From contig OY282558.1 in NCBI GenBank assembly GCA_958295665.1, forward strand, positions 35,423,045-35,487,044: a stretch of 64,000 bases of DNA, read 5' to 3'. The notes below the pieces were generated by a model. It saw nothing but the letters and a program-made list of their open reading frames with translations, was not told the origin of the DNA and ran no database searches. Origin of the DNA: Tipula vernalis (lineage: Eukaryota; Arthropoda; Insecta; Diptera; Tipulidae). The translations under genes were made by a program, and so were the position numbers. Positions 39,801 through 51,010 of this stretch are shown one piece after another. Within the stretch, counting starts at the first letter, position 1. Each line of letters opens with the position of its first letter.

Positions 39801-42800
39801 TTTTATGAAAACGTAACATGACATTAATATAATATTATGTATATTTAATTGTATTATGACGCAAATTTTCTATTTTTTTATATATTTTATGTTTATTAAA
39901 AGTAAATAAGCAACATAAAATTTTAAGAACATTTAAATATTAAAATACTTACAAAAATAATTTAATGTTTCTCGTACTTGTTCTTTACTAAGACCTAACC
40001 CATCATTTGGTATTGGTAGGGTTGGGAATGGTACAAACCAGTCCTAAAATATAAATTTTTAAAATTAAAATCCTCAACTTCGCAGTACGCAACAGAATAT
40101 AAATACTCACTTGATTTTCATAACCCCCAAATTCTGTCATTGCATCAGATCTAATTTTATATTTAGGAATTTGCTCTTCCAGTAATGAAAAAATTTCAAT
40201 TTCTGGTAAATGCTCAGAACTACATAAATCTGAAAATGAAAGAATGTAAAAGAGTACGTTTAATTTTATTGGCGTGAAAATAATAATTTATTAATATAAT
40301 TAAAATACCCATGTTTTTCGTTTTTAGTTAATTTTATCTCATTTTCCCACTGTCTACGTCAAAAATAGTAATTAACTCAAGGACAAGGTAAAATTAGTAG
40401 TTAAAGATTTTAATCAAATTACAACACTTTCTTTTCGAATGAAAATTTAACACAAATCTGAAAGTGTTTTGTTCAAAATTTTAAAACAAAATAAAAAAAA
40501 ATCTTGTGACTGTGGTATATACATTTTCACAAGATTTTCACGAAAATGTGAAGAAAATTTCTAAATTTATTTTTTTTAAAAATATAACAAACAAGAAGAA
40601 GAACTTGACGATATTTTTACACATTTGCTACTGTTATGAGAAACATTTAAGTTGAAGATATTTACGATTTACAATATTTTCTTGAATGAATTTTGTTAAA
40701 TGTTGAAAATACAAGTGTTTTCATTTTTAGCGTTTTTTAACAAGGTTAGAATATTTGAATTACTCTATATAAAATAATCAATTCGCACGACTTATCTTTT
40801 GCGGTGTGACCGCAACACAATCATGTACGTCTTGTCTTATTGGGAACATCTTTTGATATATTTTGAAAAATGTTCGCAATCTACCAAACATTTTATTTCA
40901 AACACTTTACGCATCATAAGTCTAATTTAATACCCCAAAGTAGACAAATAAGATTATCAGTAATTGTTTATTTAAAGAAATGAACTAATTTATTTGAAAA
41001 TCATGGAAATTATTTTCAACTGGTGTACATTATTCTTTTATATTATTTGTGTTAGATATTCACACAACATATGCCGCATTTCATAACAAAACGTTAATAC
41101 AAATTAAGTTTATTATACGGTTGATTTGGATAGGTAGTTACATACGAAAATATGACATAAAACCAATTTCGTCATATTATTAACAATATTAATTTTGATT
41201 CGAATTTGTACAAATCAAATAAGATAGCATTATCTTAATCCCATACCATGCAAAACATAAAGAGGAAATTATTTAATTTTTCCCTTTTATACAGGGCATT
41301 AACACAATAATAATACTAAAAATTCTTACCTGTGATGCACGATACATCTCGTTTTTGAATACTAACTGGCGTCTGACAACAGAGCAATTGTCTTGCATTT
41401 GGTATATGTTTTTCAATGGTAGCTTGTGCGTGCGGACTAAGCGGTGTCCTTCCACCATAGTTTGATGTTGCAAACATTAGTTCGATAACCGGTCTCTGCA
41501 ACAAAAAAATTCAAACCAAAATAAAATGTGTTAATTATAAAATAAATTGTTTTATAAATAAAATTAATTTTTATTTTTTTTATTTTTGATAATAAAACCT
41601 GATAATCTAGCAACAATAGCGAAATCATGTGAATTAGATTTAACAATAATAAAATTTAAATCGACATTTCATACACAGATAAGAAAAACCATAATTATCG
41701 TGTTATCATGAGACATTTTGTTTATTTAAAACTTATCAAAATATCCAGAATGATGCGCGACTAGTAAAAGCAAAAAATAGAAATTCGAAATACATCAGAG
41801 GATATATTTGACTAAAAATTAAACACAAAATGCAACCAGGTTTGTTGTTGACAATACATGAAGAGTGCATATCCGGCCGAACTACACATTTAAAAATAGA
41901 ACCTTTACAAAGCAATTAACGTTTTCTGTTAGTTTTGTTTTTCTTTTATAAATCGTTTTTTTAATGTCACTGACAAAGAGATATCTAAAATCTTACGTAG
42001 GAGGCGAGGCGGGGTCGTGATAAAAATTTAGTAAAATTTACCTTTATTAGAAAGTTAATTTTAGATTCAAAAATTACACTATCGGGAAAATTTGATCTTC
42101 GGTGCTGCAATGGCTACTTTCAATTAGAATACAATAATTTTAGTGATAATTTAAAAAGTTTTGTTCAGAAGTGTTTTTATTCGCTTATTTGACATTACCC
42201 CAAAATATCACATTGACAGAAAACAAATTGGGAATATTAATGAATGAAATGAGAATATTCTGAAATATGTCTGGTGGCGAGGTAGATTATATCGAAGGAG
42301 CGTAATCGACGTCTATTTCATTGATTTTGGGGTATACAAATTAAAATTTACTTTTTAAAAGTTGGTAAATGTGATCTTATGTGATCAAATGAGTTGGTGG
42401 TAGTTATATTTAACAACTTGTAATTTGCAGTTTTCTCGAGTATTTCCCCGATTATATTTTCAAACAATTGGCTTCCTTATCTTTTTTTGTGGGGAAATCC
42501 TTGAATTGAAATTTCAATTTAAAATTTGTCTAAATTAAAAATTTTACTTCTGAAATGACATTTTGAAAAGGATTAATAGTTGTGAAAAATACGGTCATAA
42601 TCTAAATCTCAGCCATGTCACTTGAGGTATACCTTAAAACTCTTCTTAAATATCAATATTTTCTGTTATTAAAATAACGATAATTGTAAGTTTATTTATA
42701 TTGAACCACACCACTGTGTAATTATAATTCAGCCTATGAAAATATCCCTTAATATAATTTATAGGCAAAGAGATAAGTAAGAAACGAGAAAATCACGTGA

Positions 42801-43451
42801 TGTGGTGCATGTACTTCTAAATATGATGCGTGATAAACAAATGTAATACTATAAATAATTTTAGATCTAAAGAATATTTAGACACCCCTAATAAAATTAA
42901 TTAGACAATTTTTCCCAAAGATCCCTTGCATCGGATTTAACACTTTTTTTAGTTCATTAACCATAAAAACGAAGTTAACATTATCAAATCGACGTCCTTT
43001 GCAATTTTATTTCAATGGAATGATTTTAATTTAGGCAATAGTACTAGGTTTGAAATGGAGCTACAATTATGTAAACATTTAGTTTATAATTAGTTAAAAC
43101 GAATGGGTAACGGTAAGTAAATCAGCCGACTTTATATTAAAATAAAGAAAGTTGAAATATTCGGAATAGTTTGTGCTTTGTTTGTATCACTTAATTTGAA
43201 TCACTGTTTTTATTGTAGAAATGTCCTATAATTATTTTGCTGCTCTACACACTATAATTGTTTATGTAAAATCGATATAGGTAGCCATAATTTTAGATAT
43301 TCATTTTCTTATCAATATTTTCACTATAAAAGATAACAATACTGCGCCACTGATAAATGATGAAATAAATGTGATTCGGTCGTCATAGATGAATTTTTTT
43401 ATTTATTTTGTATGCACTACAGCAACATTGAATACAACTTACCTTACACAT
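21852..43451 (-). CDS. milt: Milton / TRAK kinesin adaptor for mitochondrial transport
   Basis: Links kinesin-1 to Miro on mitochondria. Exons on the minus strand: 43451-43443 (candidate start, ATG TGT AAG), 41495-41330, 40229-40111, 40043-39953, 25803-25522, 24517-24302, 24234-23561, 23494-23081, 23021-21852. All junctions are GT-AG and in phase, totalling 3141 bases or 1046 residues, close to the known fly protein. Landmarks: [20 protein letters not shown] and ETLNYF just before the HAP1-type coiled coil ([20 protein letters not shown]), further coiled coil through residue about 420, then a Ser-rich C-terminal half with [20 protein letters not shown] and PSSRMSS-type low complexity, ending GRKGGLL. 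The intron between 39952 and 25804 is 14 kb. The first 9-base coding exon is the least certain part; an ATG within the next exon is an alternative start. Confidence 0.9.
25804..31053 (-). other. milt: milton intron, proximal part
   Basis: AT-rich intron sequence. Apart from the small MITE at 29523-29686, I see no exon, RNA gene or recognisable repeat. The sequence around 28000-28700 is slightly less AT-rich, but no frame there has protein-like character. Confidence 0.5.
29523..29686. mobile_element. milt: 164-bp MITE with CCCTAGATAGACTGT ends, TA flanks
   Basis: Left end CCCTAGATAGACTGTGGTTT and right end AAATTACAGTCTATCTAGGG are complementary for about 30 bases (continuing into AATAAAT / ATTTATT), flanked by TA on both sides (29521-29522 and 29687-29688). 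Noncoding; the TA duplication suggests a Tc1/mariner-mobilised element. Confidence 0.85.
31054..31681 (-). CDS. milt: Candidate alternative first exon of milton
   Basis: An ATG-led frame ([16 protein letters not shown]) of 209 codons plus one base ends at a donor AAAG|GTTAGT. Its phase 1 end joins correctly to the exon at 25803-25522, giving [13 protein letters not shown] and a predicted isoform of 1127 residues. It replaces the four upstream exons, and so the residues ahead of the HAP1 coiled coil. The sequence has an acidic, Ser-rich start, then a helical-looking stretch around [19 protein letters not shown] and a short segment [18 protein letters not shown]. No known domain is recognised. 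Fly Milton has isoforms differing at the N-terminus; whether this is the counterpart is inference. A separate nested gene is possible but no other downstream exons were found. Confidence 0.65.
31682..39952 (-). other. milt: milton intron, distal part
   Basis: AT-rich. The 31682-32300 portion would hold the promoter and 5' UTR of the alternative first exon, if real. The only other recognised content is the LINE relic at 37580-38270. Low-complexity runs occur near 35100-35170. Confidence 0.45.
37580..38270 (-). pseudogene. Degraded non-LTR retrotransposon, reverse transcriptase and C-terminus
   Basis: Read on the minus strand in several broken frames: [19 protein letters not shown], then [20 protein letters not shown], matching the palm-domain pattern (FLDF.KAYDS..R..LW ... 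V.QG...SP.LFNL.L). Further on come YGHILHS, a Yxx[13 protein letters not shown] segment, and [20 protein letters not shown], which resembles the post-RT region of many insect LINEs. The conserved catalytic YADD segment is not visible. In-frame stops and frameshifts throughout make it dead. It lies in a milton intron in the same orientation as the gene. No target duplication or tail was identified. Confidence 0.7.
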
Positions 43452-44358
43452 TTTGTCTAATTATAAACAGTATTTGTTTTGAAATCAGAATAATTATAAA
43501 TTTATATTGCAGATGATTTGAAAATTAAATTAACATTTCACTGCTAAAAATTACAATTAAAATTAAAACAAAAATAAAATGTATAGATATCAAAAAGCAG
43601 TAAGTAAAATAATAATTAACAATTTTTATAATAAATATTTGCAAACTGCACCAAAACGAAAAGTGAGGATAAACAATCCGTAAAGACTAAATTTTGAATT
43701 ATTTTTAAATATTGTGCAGTACTTCGTCACGTACACACCTATTTTGACTATATAATAATCTCAATCACCAAAGATTTCTTAAAAAATCACAGTTTTCTTA
43801 TTTTTTTTATATTTAACACCTTGTCGAAAATAAATAAACAAATAAATTAAACTTTTCCAATTTATTTTATAATTCCTAAACTTTTATGTTTTCATCAGAT
43901 CAAATTACGTTATGAAGACTACAAATTCATTTGCTGAATTAGAATTTTTTGTTGGCTAACTGATAACAGGTGATAACGTTTTAACATTGTGGTAATGGGG
44001 TAAAATTGCTAATTTGCCCTTCTACCTATACCAATAAAATAAAAATAACGATTGGCAACATTCTTACGTACTTATTTAATTATCAGACAAAGATCGTATA
44101 AAGTTCATATGGACGGCAGGAATTAAAAAAAAAAAATTATCGGTTATCTATAACATCACGATGCTAAGCTTTTTATTTACTCAATATCTAAACAAAAATA
44201 GCCATTCACAATCCATATGACAGTGTTGTAAGAAATATGAGCATTAACGAACTTAAAGGAAGGTTATATATGTATGTGATTATCCGTCACAAAGTAATTC
44301 GTACAAGATTACTAATTAATCAGTTGTAAATAGTGTTTGTTATTTATAGTAGCGTATT
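43452..44358. other. Upstream region of milton
   Basis: Should contain the milton 5' UTR and promoter on the minus strand. AT-rich; no other gene and no transposon end seen before the mariner relic at 44361. Confidence 0.4.
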
Positions 44359-44360
44359 TA

Positions 44361-44900
44361 TTGGGTGTACAAATAAGTTTTGAGGGATTTACAAAAGAAG
44401 GAGTAACTAGTATTAAATCGCATCGAAGACCATCTTGTAACTATATTCATGTTATAAAGCGTCATCATTTCCCTCTAAAAAACAGTATTGGTGTGTCATT
44501 TCGCTGAAGTATAACAACATATTTTTTTTGTGCTCTAACCATGTCAACCTTTGTGCTTTTTTTTTTTAATTTGAAGACAAATGCAGTGGATGGATATCGA
44601 TTGCATGTGAAGCATATGGGGAACATGCTCCATCAATAAAAACTTGTGAGTACTGGTTCCGGCGTTTTAAAGGCGGCGATTTTGACACTAGTGGCAAAGA
44701 ACGCCAAGGGAGATCAGTAAAGTTTGAAGAGGCTGAGTTGGAGGCGTTATTGGTACCAAGATTCATGCCAAGCTCAAGAGGACCTTGCTGAAACTTTGGG
44801 AATGACTCAACAAGCGATTCAAAACCGTCTCAAGGCCATGGGTATGATTGATGATCAAGGCATTAAGCAAGTCTCCCGTATTATAAATGCGAATACCACA
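44361..44900 (+). pseudogene. Mariner transposon, 5' portion with N-terminal transposase
   Basis: The left inverted repeat TTGGGTGTACAAATAAGTTT begins right after a TA. The coding relic shows EAYGEHAPSIKT, YWFRRFKGGDFDTSGKER and FEEAELEALL in one frame, then DSCQAQEDLAETLGMTQQAI and QNRLKAMGMI in another: the two helix-turn-helix motifs of a mariner transposase N-terminus, separated by a frameshift. Matching stops at about 44900; the D,D34D catalytic half and the right end are absent. Confidence 0.85.
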
Positions 44901-45439
44901 CCACTATACCCTTGCTACAACACGACCCCATAACTCTCCCCTCACCAAGGAAATATGTACCATCCTCCGAATAAAGCTTCAAGTTATAAAAAAAAGCAGA
45001 ACTTATTCTTACCCCCAATATTTAGTGAATAATATATTCGTTGATAACGATTGAGTAGTAGTCGAAAAATTTAATTTTTTTGCGTCAGAAGACGACGAGT
45101 TGAAATTGGAATGAGTGTTCCAAGATAAAAAATATGTTTGGTGATCGTAACACACTACACACAATTAAACTACACTCCCAGTCCCGAGCAACTAAATCGA
45201 CTCAAACCTCCGCGCGTACAAAAAGACAAATTTTTTTAAAATGGCTTAACCGATTTTCGTAAAACAACTTTTTTTGACAGCTTAGTACTTTATTTTTCTA
45301 TTTTTAGAAGGACAACTTTATCATTATAATCTATACAGTACTTTTCAAATTAAAGTAATCGTAGCAAAATGCAATGTTTCGGTGAAAACAATTGGCGTGC
45401 TGCAATCTCCTGTATAATACCACGTTGACCTGAACAAAT

Positions 45440-45740
45440 CTCTACCAGTTTCATTCGTTGTTTCTTCAAAATACAACTTCAGAAAAAATCCCACAAGTTG
45501 TTGCTTTACTGCAAGAAGGACCCAATCAACGAGAAGTCGCTCGTCAGTAAACATGAGCCAATCCGCTATCTCAAGAGTATCCAGAAGTTTTCAGGAAACT
45601 GGTACCTTCAATCGGAGACCACATACCAGCCGGTATCGGTCTACATATGAGAGGGGCAACCGATTTATCATCCTAACTTCACTGTGAAATCGACTTCTCA
45701 CGGGCGTCGATGTGCAGCAAGAGCTAAGTTTTACTAATTT
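45440..45740 (+). pseudogene. Tc1-like transposase N-terminal HTH remnant
   Basis: The frame shows VVALLQEGPNQREVARQ, a stop, then SQSAISRVSRSFQETGTFNR and RPHTSRYR, followed by RGNRFIILTSL. This is the paired-like helix-turn-helix and linker of Tc1 transposases (Q..VA..L.VS.S.VSR...R..ETG...R.PG.GRP). The catalytic DDE region is missing. Confidence 0.8.
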
Positions 45741-45764
45741 TTTGTTGTAATTTAAATATGACCT

Positions 45765-46008
45765 GTTATTTTTGAAAGTGGTATAAGTCCATTTTTCAAA
45801 AAAATTAAGTAATGAAAACAATAGAAAAAAATGACAGTATAATCTTTCTAACGGTAAACAATCTATAGTGCAAATAAAAAAAATGAATCGCTAATACTTG
45901 TGCAATAAAAGAAAAAATTCAAAATCCCGTATATTTTTGCATTTATTGTTTATTTTTTTCATTATCTCATTTCAACAAAATATGGACTTATACCACTTTC
46001 AAAAATAA
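45765..46008. mobile_element. Small MITE nested in the Tc1-like element
   Basis: Left end GTTATTTTTGAAAGTGGTAT followed by AAGTCCAT; right end ATGGACTTATACCACTTTCA followed by AAAATAAC. The repeat is about 28 bases, nearly perfect. It interrupts the remains of the Tc1 transposase. Noncoding. Confidence 0.8.
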
Positions 46009-46227
46009 CCGCTCAAATCATTATTTTCATAATCATCAATTTTGATTGCGTTTTCATTCAAAATTTATTATAAAAAAAAGTACTGAACCAATTTTCATGA
46101 AAATAGTGTAAAAATATCAGGCTTTCAAAAAAATAACGTCTTGTGAAAATCGGTTAGACTGTTTTAAAAAAATTTGCCTTTCTGTAAGCGCTAAAGGTTT
46201 GAGTCGATTTAGTTTCTCGGGAGTGTA

Positions 46228-48074
46228 GGTTGTTAAAAAGTTTATTTTCGTACAGAGAAGCAAAAATAATACCATCGCAGATTCTTATCTTAGTGTAACA
46301 CAGTTCGGGATGTAAATCATTTTAATGCAATTAGTTTAGGGATAGTTTAATTTTAAAAAACACAACGAGCTGTATGCCGAAAAAAATGAAGGGAGCCGAT
46401 TATTTCCGCGAAATTTATCCGTTTTCAAAATGTATTAAATCTGCGATATACATTTTTTTGAATGAATTAATTTCGCGTAGATTTAATTCAGATTTTAAAA
46501 ATTTGATGTCGGGGAATTAATACATAATTAAAAATGAATTAATTTTGCGAAAATGTCACGAAATTAATTTATTTTTGTCGGCGGAATTAATTTACGGAGC
46601 CGAAAATGCAGTTCGTTCAGAAAAATTGTAGCACAAAGCATTTTATAAAGAAATCAGTGTTAAAGCCTGGAACTAAGACAAACAATACACCGGGTCGACA
46701 ATATTTGTTACAAGTTTTGGATATAGCCAAAAAACGAGAGTAAAATATTCGCAAACGGCATTTACAGAGGAAGCTCTATCTGGAGGAAAAAAGTAACAAA
46801 TAAGTTTATTGAAAAGTGCAGCACAGTAACAAATTTCATTTGAACCTTACCAGTGTTGGTAGCTATTATTGCAACTACTAACCGAAGAAGACACATTATT
46901 CGAAGTAAAAAATTATAAAATTATGGAACGAACCTGAGAGAATCATGTCATTTAGCAATCTGGAAACATATACAATATTTCCGGTCAGGAAGTCGTATTT
47001 TGTATTTCTTTACGTGCGATATAAAAAAAAAATAATTCTTCACAAACCGTTTAACTAATAAAAACTACTGTTTACACATACAAAACAAACTTAAAACAAA
47101 TATATTTGTATTAATCTAGGCTTAAATTTTAATGGTAAGAAACTTACATTTTATTTAACAAGTTTGGCAACTATTAATTAAAAGCGAAAAAAAATAACAA
47201 AAACTCTTGTAATTATCTTAATTAAATTTTAATGTACATATAACACATAATCACAAATAAAGTTTCACTTGAATACTATTTAAGATGTACAGTTGCAAGT
47301 CGAAAATTTATTGATGGCAACCTGATTAAAGCACTGTGGCCAAATAGCTACTGTCCAACAACTTGAATTGTTTACAATATATTCGTGTATAGAAAATATT
47401 TTAAATTAATAACATTCATTTTGATGGGTAAAAATATTAATAATTACACTTGTGTAAGGAAACACGGTCTTACATCGTTGGAAAGTAATAAATTTGTTAT
47501 ACCATATTCTTTAGATTTGTGAATTATTTTATTATGTATGCACATGCAAAACGGAAGACAGCTAAATACGGACAATAAAGCGTATTAGCATATTCTTTTT
47601 ATAGATTGGTCGCCGGCTTTGTAACCTTCGACAAAATTATTATACTTCAGTATTTGACTTTTTCAGATGTTTCTTTCTATCCCTACATATGATCAAATTG
47701 ATGAAGTCATAAATTATAAATACACTGAGAGAAACAAAAAATGTAAATCCACTAAATTAATTCAAATTATTTCATTAAGTTTGTTCTAGAATCATTCCCT
47801 TAATTTTAATCGTCGAACTGATAAAAAATTGCGAAAAGTAAAGGTTTAGCGTTGATTTATTGGAGTACGTACTCGAATTAATTAAACGAAACGAAATCGT
47901 CATTCAACGGCTTTTTACGTATTTCCTCCGGTGGTTTGATATTTTCTTATTGTCAGTATTTGAGAAGATATAGAGAGTCCGTCACACGAAGGGTTATCAA
48001 CTTCACGTTGTCAAGTTGTTTACAAGCCTACGGAACCATATTGTTCTAAGAAGTAATTGAAAAGAAATATACAA
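46228..48074. other. Intergenic with short GAATTAATTT repeats
   Basis: At 46465-46600 the word GAATTAATTT or AAATTAATTT recurs four times, usually next to CG-containing words, in a mildly palindromic setting. Around 46640-46800 a frame reading GTKTNNTPGRQYLLQVLDIA resembles transposase-type sequence but is too weak to assign. The rest is plain AT-rich DNA. Confidence 0.35.
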
Positions 48075-48921
48075 ATGGAATTTAAACGTAACAGTGTGAT
48101 TGCCTTGTATTCAGCTATTGTTCGTGAGCTTCAGTATTTACGTGTGCACAAAATGTTTTTGTACAACAATTTGTTATTAAAAGTTATAATGATCCTGGTA
48201 GCATCACAAAACCAGAAATGGTTTGAAAGTTGAATGCTCGAACTCAAAGAAATCCACGACATAGCGCAATAAAATTTGCTAAAAATTTGAAGGGGTACTA
48301 CTCAAGCGTATTGCGCATACTGAAAAATGAACTTAAATTGAAGCTTTAAAACGCAGTTCATCTTCAACGATCAAAAGCACTGAAAGCTTTGCTCGCAAGT
48401 GCCGACCTCGAAAATTTGGTATTTTCGGATGAAAAAAATGTCTACAGACCAACAAGTAAACAAACAAAACATGTATGATTGAAGAGCAAGTCCAGCGAAA
48501 ACTTAGACCACCGAGTTGCTATGCGTAAACAAGCGTCTGCTTCTGCGATGGTTTGAGCTGCTATAACTGCAAATGGCAATCGGCAAGAGCGTTAAGTTAG
48601 CCAGTAAGTGTATCAACAAAGGGTAAAACAGTTCAAACAGTTTGGTGCCAACCGCTGGACATTCCAACAGATTTCGGCACTGTCTCATAAAGCTTATTAC
48701 ACACAACAATTTTTACAAAATCACAACAGTGACAGCCATACTCGCCAGACTTCGATTTCTTCGTAACAGTAGCCTCCTTACTCCCTATATGGTCCATTTT
48801 AAAGGCTAATGTGTCAATAAAGTGTGGAAAGCGAATTCCACAGGCTCACATTCGTTCAGCGTGCAATCGCTTCATCGGAAAACTGGAAGACTTTCTCCGC
48901 GCAACTGGTAGTAGCGACATG
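48075..48921 (+). pseudogene. maT-like (Tc1/mariner superfamily) transposase, heavily degraded
   Basis: Starts MEFKRNSVIALY and keeps recognisable islands in shifting frames: IVRELQYLRVHKMF, QRNPRHSAIKFAKNLK, YSSVLRILKNELKLK, the catalytic-region island LASADLENLVFSDEK, PYSPDF near the second catalytic site, and a C-terminus PQAHIRSACNRFIGKLEDFL. Order and spacing match D37D (maT) transposases. Several stops and frameshifts make it non-functional. Terminal repeats were not identified. Confidence 0.7.
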
Positions 48922-50019
48922 TTTTTCATGAAATTGTGTATATTTTCAACGTTGTCTCAACGTTGTCGTTTTTAACTTTTTTATTTTTAACAATGTTGTT
49001 TGCTTTTGGCCAAACTATTTATTCTTGATTTTAAAAAACATTTTTTTGTTTTTCTTAATTGTAGAATGAAAAATCTAAGTGCAAATTAATTTCTATTTAT
49101 GGATGGTGATACGAGATTTCCAAATTAGGCGTTATATGTGTCATTTTCAACAAACAAAGATTTAGGTCTAGTTATATGAATTTCTTACATTGAGAGGACG
49201 GTAAGAATTTTTTATTAACGACACATATACATACATATACGGACAAAAGAAAAGTTGTCAATACCTCAATGTAATGTAAGTTATATTGTTGTATTTTTTC
49301 TTTTTAATTGAAGGAAATTGGATCTACTTTTCGATGCTGGAGTTCATTTTATATATTTTTTTTAACGATATTTTTAATCAAACAAAAAATTTTAATTTAT
49401 TTTAAGACTGGCAACGAACGTTCCTAATTTTTATTGCCAACTGGTGTTGTAATATTTTTTACTTTTTGTAATTACGAAGAAAATACTGCTACTGATTAAA
49501 CTTAATTGGATTTTGTTAATAAGGTCATTTTTATTATTTTGATAGCGACACTCAAAAACAGGTTTGATAAACATTTTGGCGAGCCTACGACACCTTCGAT
49601 TAGAATAATTGGTTGAGTGATTTTCGATATAACCGAAAGAACACAAGGGGCGCAGAGCTCACTAATCCATCAAATATCGATAAAACGCATGGTATGGTGA
49701 TGACAGAAGTCGAGAGTCGAGTTGATTTTAATCCTAGTTTAACTCTCACTATATACGGAGTCGACGAGTTAAACTCGACTCGACCTAAATAATTTGTTGA
49801 GTCGAGTTAAACTCTACTCTAAAAAATGCACTATATACGAATAGTAGAGAGTAGAGTTAAAAAACAACAAAATTAAAGAAAAATTCGTGTACCAATATTA
49901 AAAAAATTTCGTTTAAATTTTTTCAATTAAAGTAATTATTTTATTTTAAATATCTTATTTATTAAGATTTTAATTAATTAATTTTGATAATAAATTTTTG
50001 TTTTGGTTATTAGCTTTTT

Positions 50020-50728
50020 TTTCCTCTTTGAAACTCTGCAATCTGTTCTGGGGCTCTAGGCACTCCCAACTCTTTCGCAGTTCCCTTTTACCGTCCTACC
50101 TTACGCAGTTAAGCCAAATCGAGGACAAACGGCTATAGACCCGTTTCTGTATAAACCACCTGCACATTGCATTGCTTCATGCAACCTATTATAGTTTGTT
50201 TGTTTGAATTATTGATTTATTTTTTACCGTCCTACTTTACGCCTGGAGTATCAAATCGAGGAGGGGCGGCTACAGATCCGTCTTTGAAAACCACCTGCAC
50301 ATTGCATTGCTTCATGCCAACCTGTAGTGCTGACATGAAAGGTGGGTCGGCCCATGGATTCTGCACTCTCAACAGGGGGTCATAGATGTGTTTATTTTCA
50401 TCACTGATCGTAATCAGATGATGAAAAATCCCTTTTGCATCCCGCCCCTATAGGGATTCGAACCCGGTACCTCCCGATTCAACCGTCGCAACTTTAACCA
50501 CTGCGCCGTTTGCTCGGTGAACCTATTATAGTTGCTGATATGAAAGGTGGGTCGGCCCATGGATTCTGCACTCTCAACAGAGGGTCATAGATTTGTTCAT
50601 CTTCAACACCGATCGTAATCAGATGATGAAAAATCCCTTTTGGATCCCGCCCCTATAGGGATTCGAACCAAGTACCTCCCGATCCAACCGCCGCAGCTTT
50701 AACCACTGCACCGTTTGCTCGGTAGGTA
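50020..50728 (-). mobile_element. tRNA-derived SINE copy 1, split by copy 2
   Basis: Minus-strand SINE whose head lies at 50534-50728 and whose tail lies at 50020-50196. Its B box GGTTCGAATCC (complement of 50659-50669) and an A-box-like GTGCAGTGGTTAAAG mark a tRNA-type pol III promoter. The body contains GGGCCGACCCACCTTTCATA. It is flanked by ATTAGCTTTTT at 50009-50019 and 50729-50739, a likely target duplication. The 3' part extends about 70 bases beyond the other copies, so it may be a distinct subfamily. Confidence 0.8.
50197..50519 (-). mobile_element. tRNA-derived SINE copy 2, inserted into copy 1
   Basis: Full-length on the minus strand: head CACCGAGCAAACGGCGCAGT with A box at about 50498-50508 and B box GGTTCGAATCC (complement of 50454-50464), a body containing GGCCGACCCACCTTTCATGT, and an A-rich tail AAAAAATAAATCAATAATTC. 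It is flanked by a perfect 14-base duplication AACCTATTATAGTT (50183-50196 and 50520-50533) that is unique sequence of copy 1, so copy 2 is the younger insertion. Confidence 0.9.
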
Positions 50729-51010
50729 ATTAGCTTTTTATTTTTTCTAAAAAATTACTCCGACATTTCGGTGGTCTATCCCGTAATTTTCATGGAATTT
50801 GATTGAAAATTACAATTTTTTAGACATAAGAAAAAAATAATCAATCATTTGATCATCTGAAATATATTTTATTCCATTTTTTGTTTAACTCGGTTTCAAT
50901 CCTATTTGAACTCTGCATATTTTTAACTCTTCAGTGTATACACTCAGAGTTGGTTAGAAAATAACTCGACTCTGTATATAGTGAGAGTTAAACTAGGATT
51001 AAACTCGACT

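Larger units (their letters stand above)
45173..46225. mobile_element. Defective Tc1-like transposon, 1.05 kb, TA target site
   Basis: Ends CACTCCCAGTCCCGAGCAAC and CTCGGGAGTG, with long inverted similarity inward (AAATCGACTCAAACCT / AGGTTTGAGTCGATTT; CCGATTTTCGT / TGAAAATCGG; about 110 bases overall). TA flanks it at 45171-45172 and 46226-46227. The interior holds a broken transposase N-terminus at 45440-45740 and a second, nested inverted-repeat element at 45765-46008. Confidence 0.85.
49713..51010. mobile_element. MITE-like element with GAGTCGAGTT ends, containing two SINEs
   Basis: The left end (CGAGTTGATTTTAATCCTAG, TTTAACTCTCACTATATACG) and right end (TATATAGTGAGAGTTAAACT, AGGATTAAACTCGACTCG) are inverted copies of each other. 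Subterminal GAGTCGAGTTAAACTC words are repeated several times at 49760-49860. About 700 bases of the interior is the SINE pair described separately, so the original element was near 590 bases. Noncoding. Confidence 0.75.

Noticed and set aside
50454..50519. tRNA-like A and B boxes
   Set aside because: They belong to the head of a SINE. No tRNA cloverleaf or anticodon stem could be built, so no tRNA gene was called.
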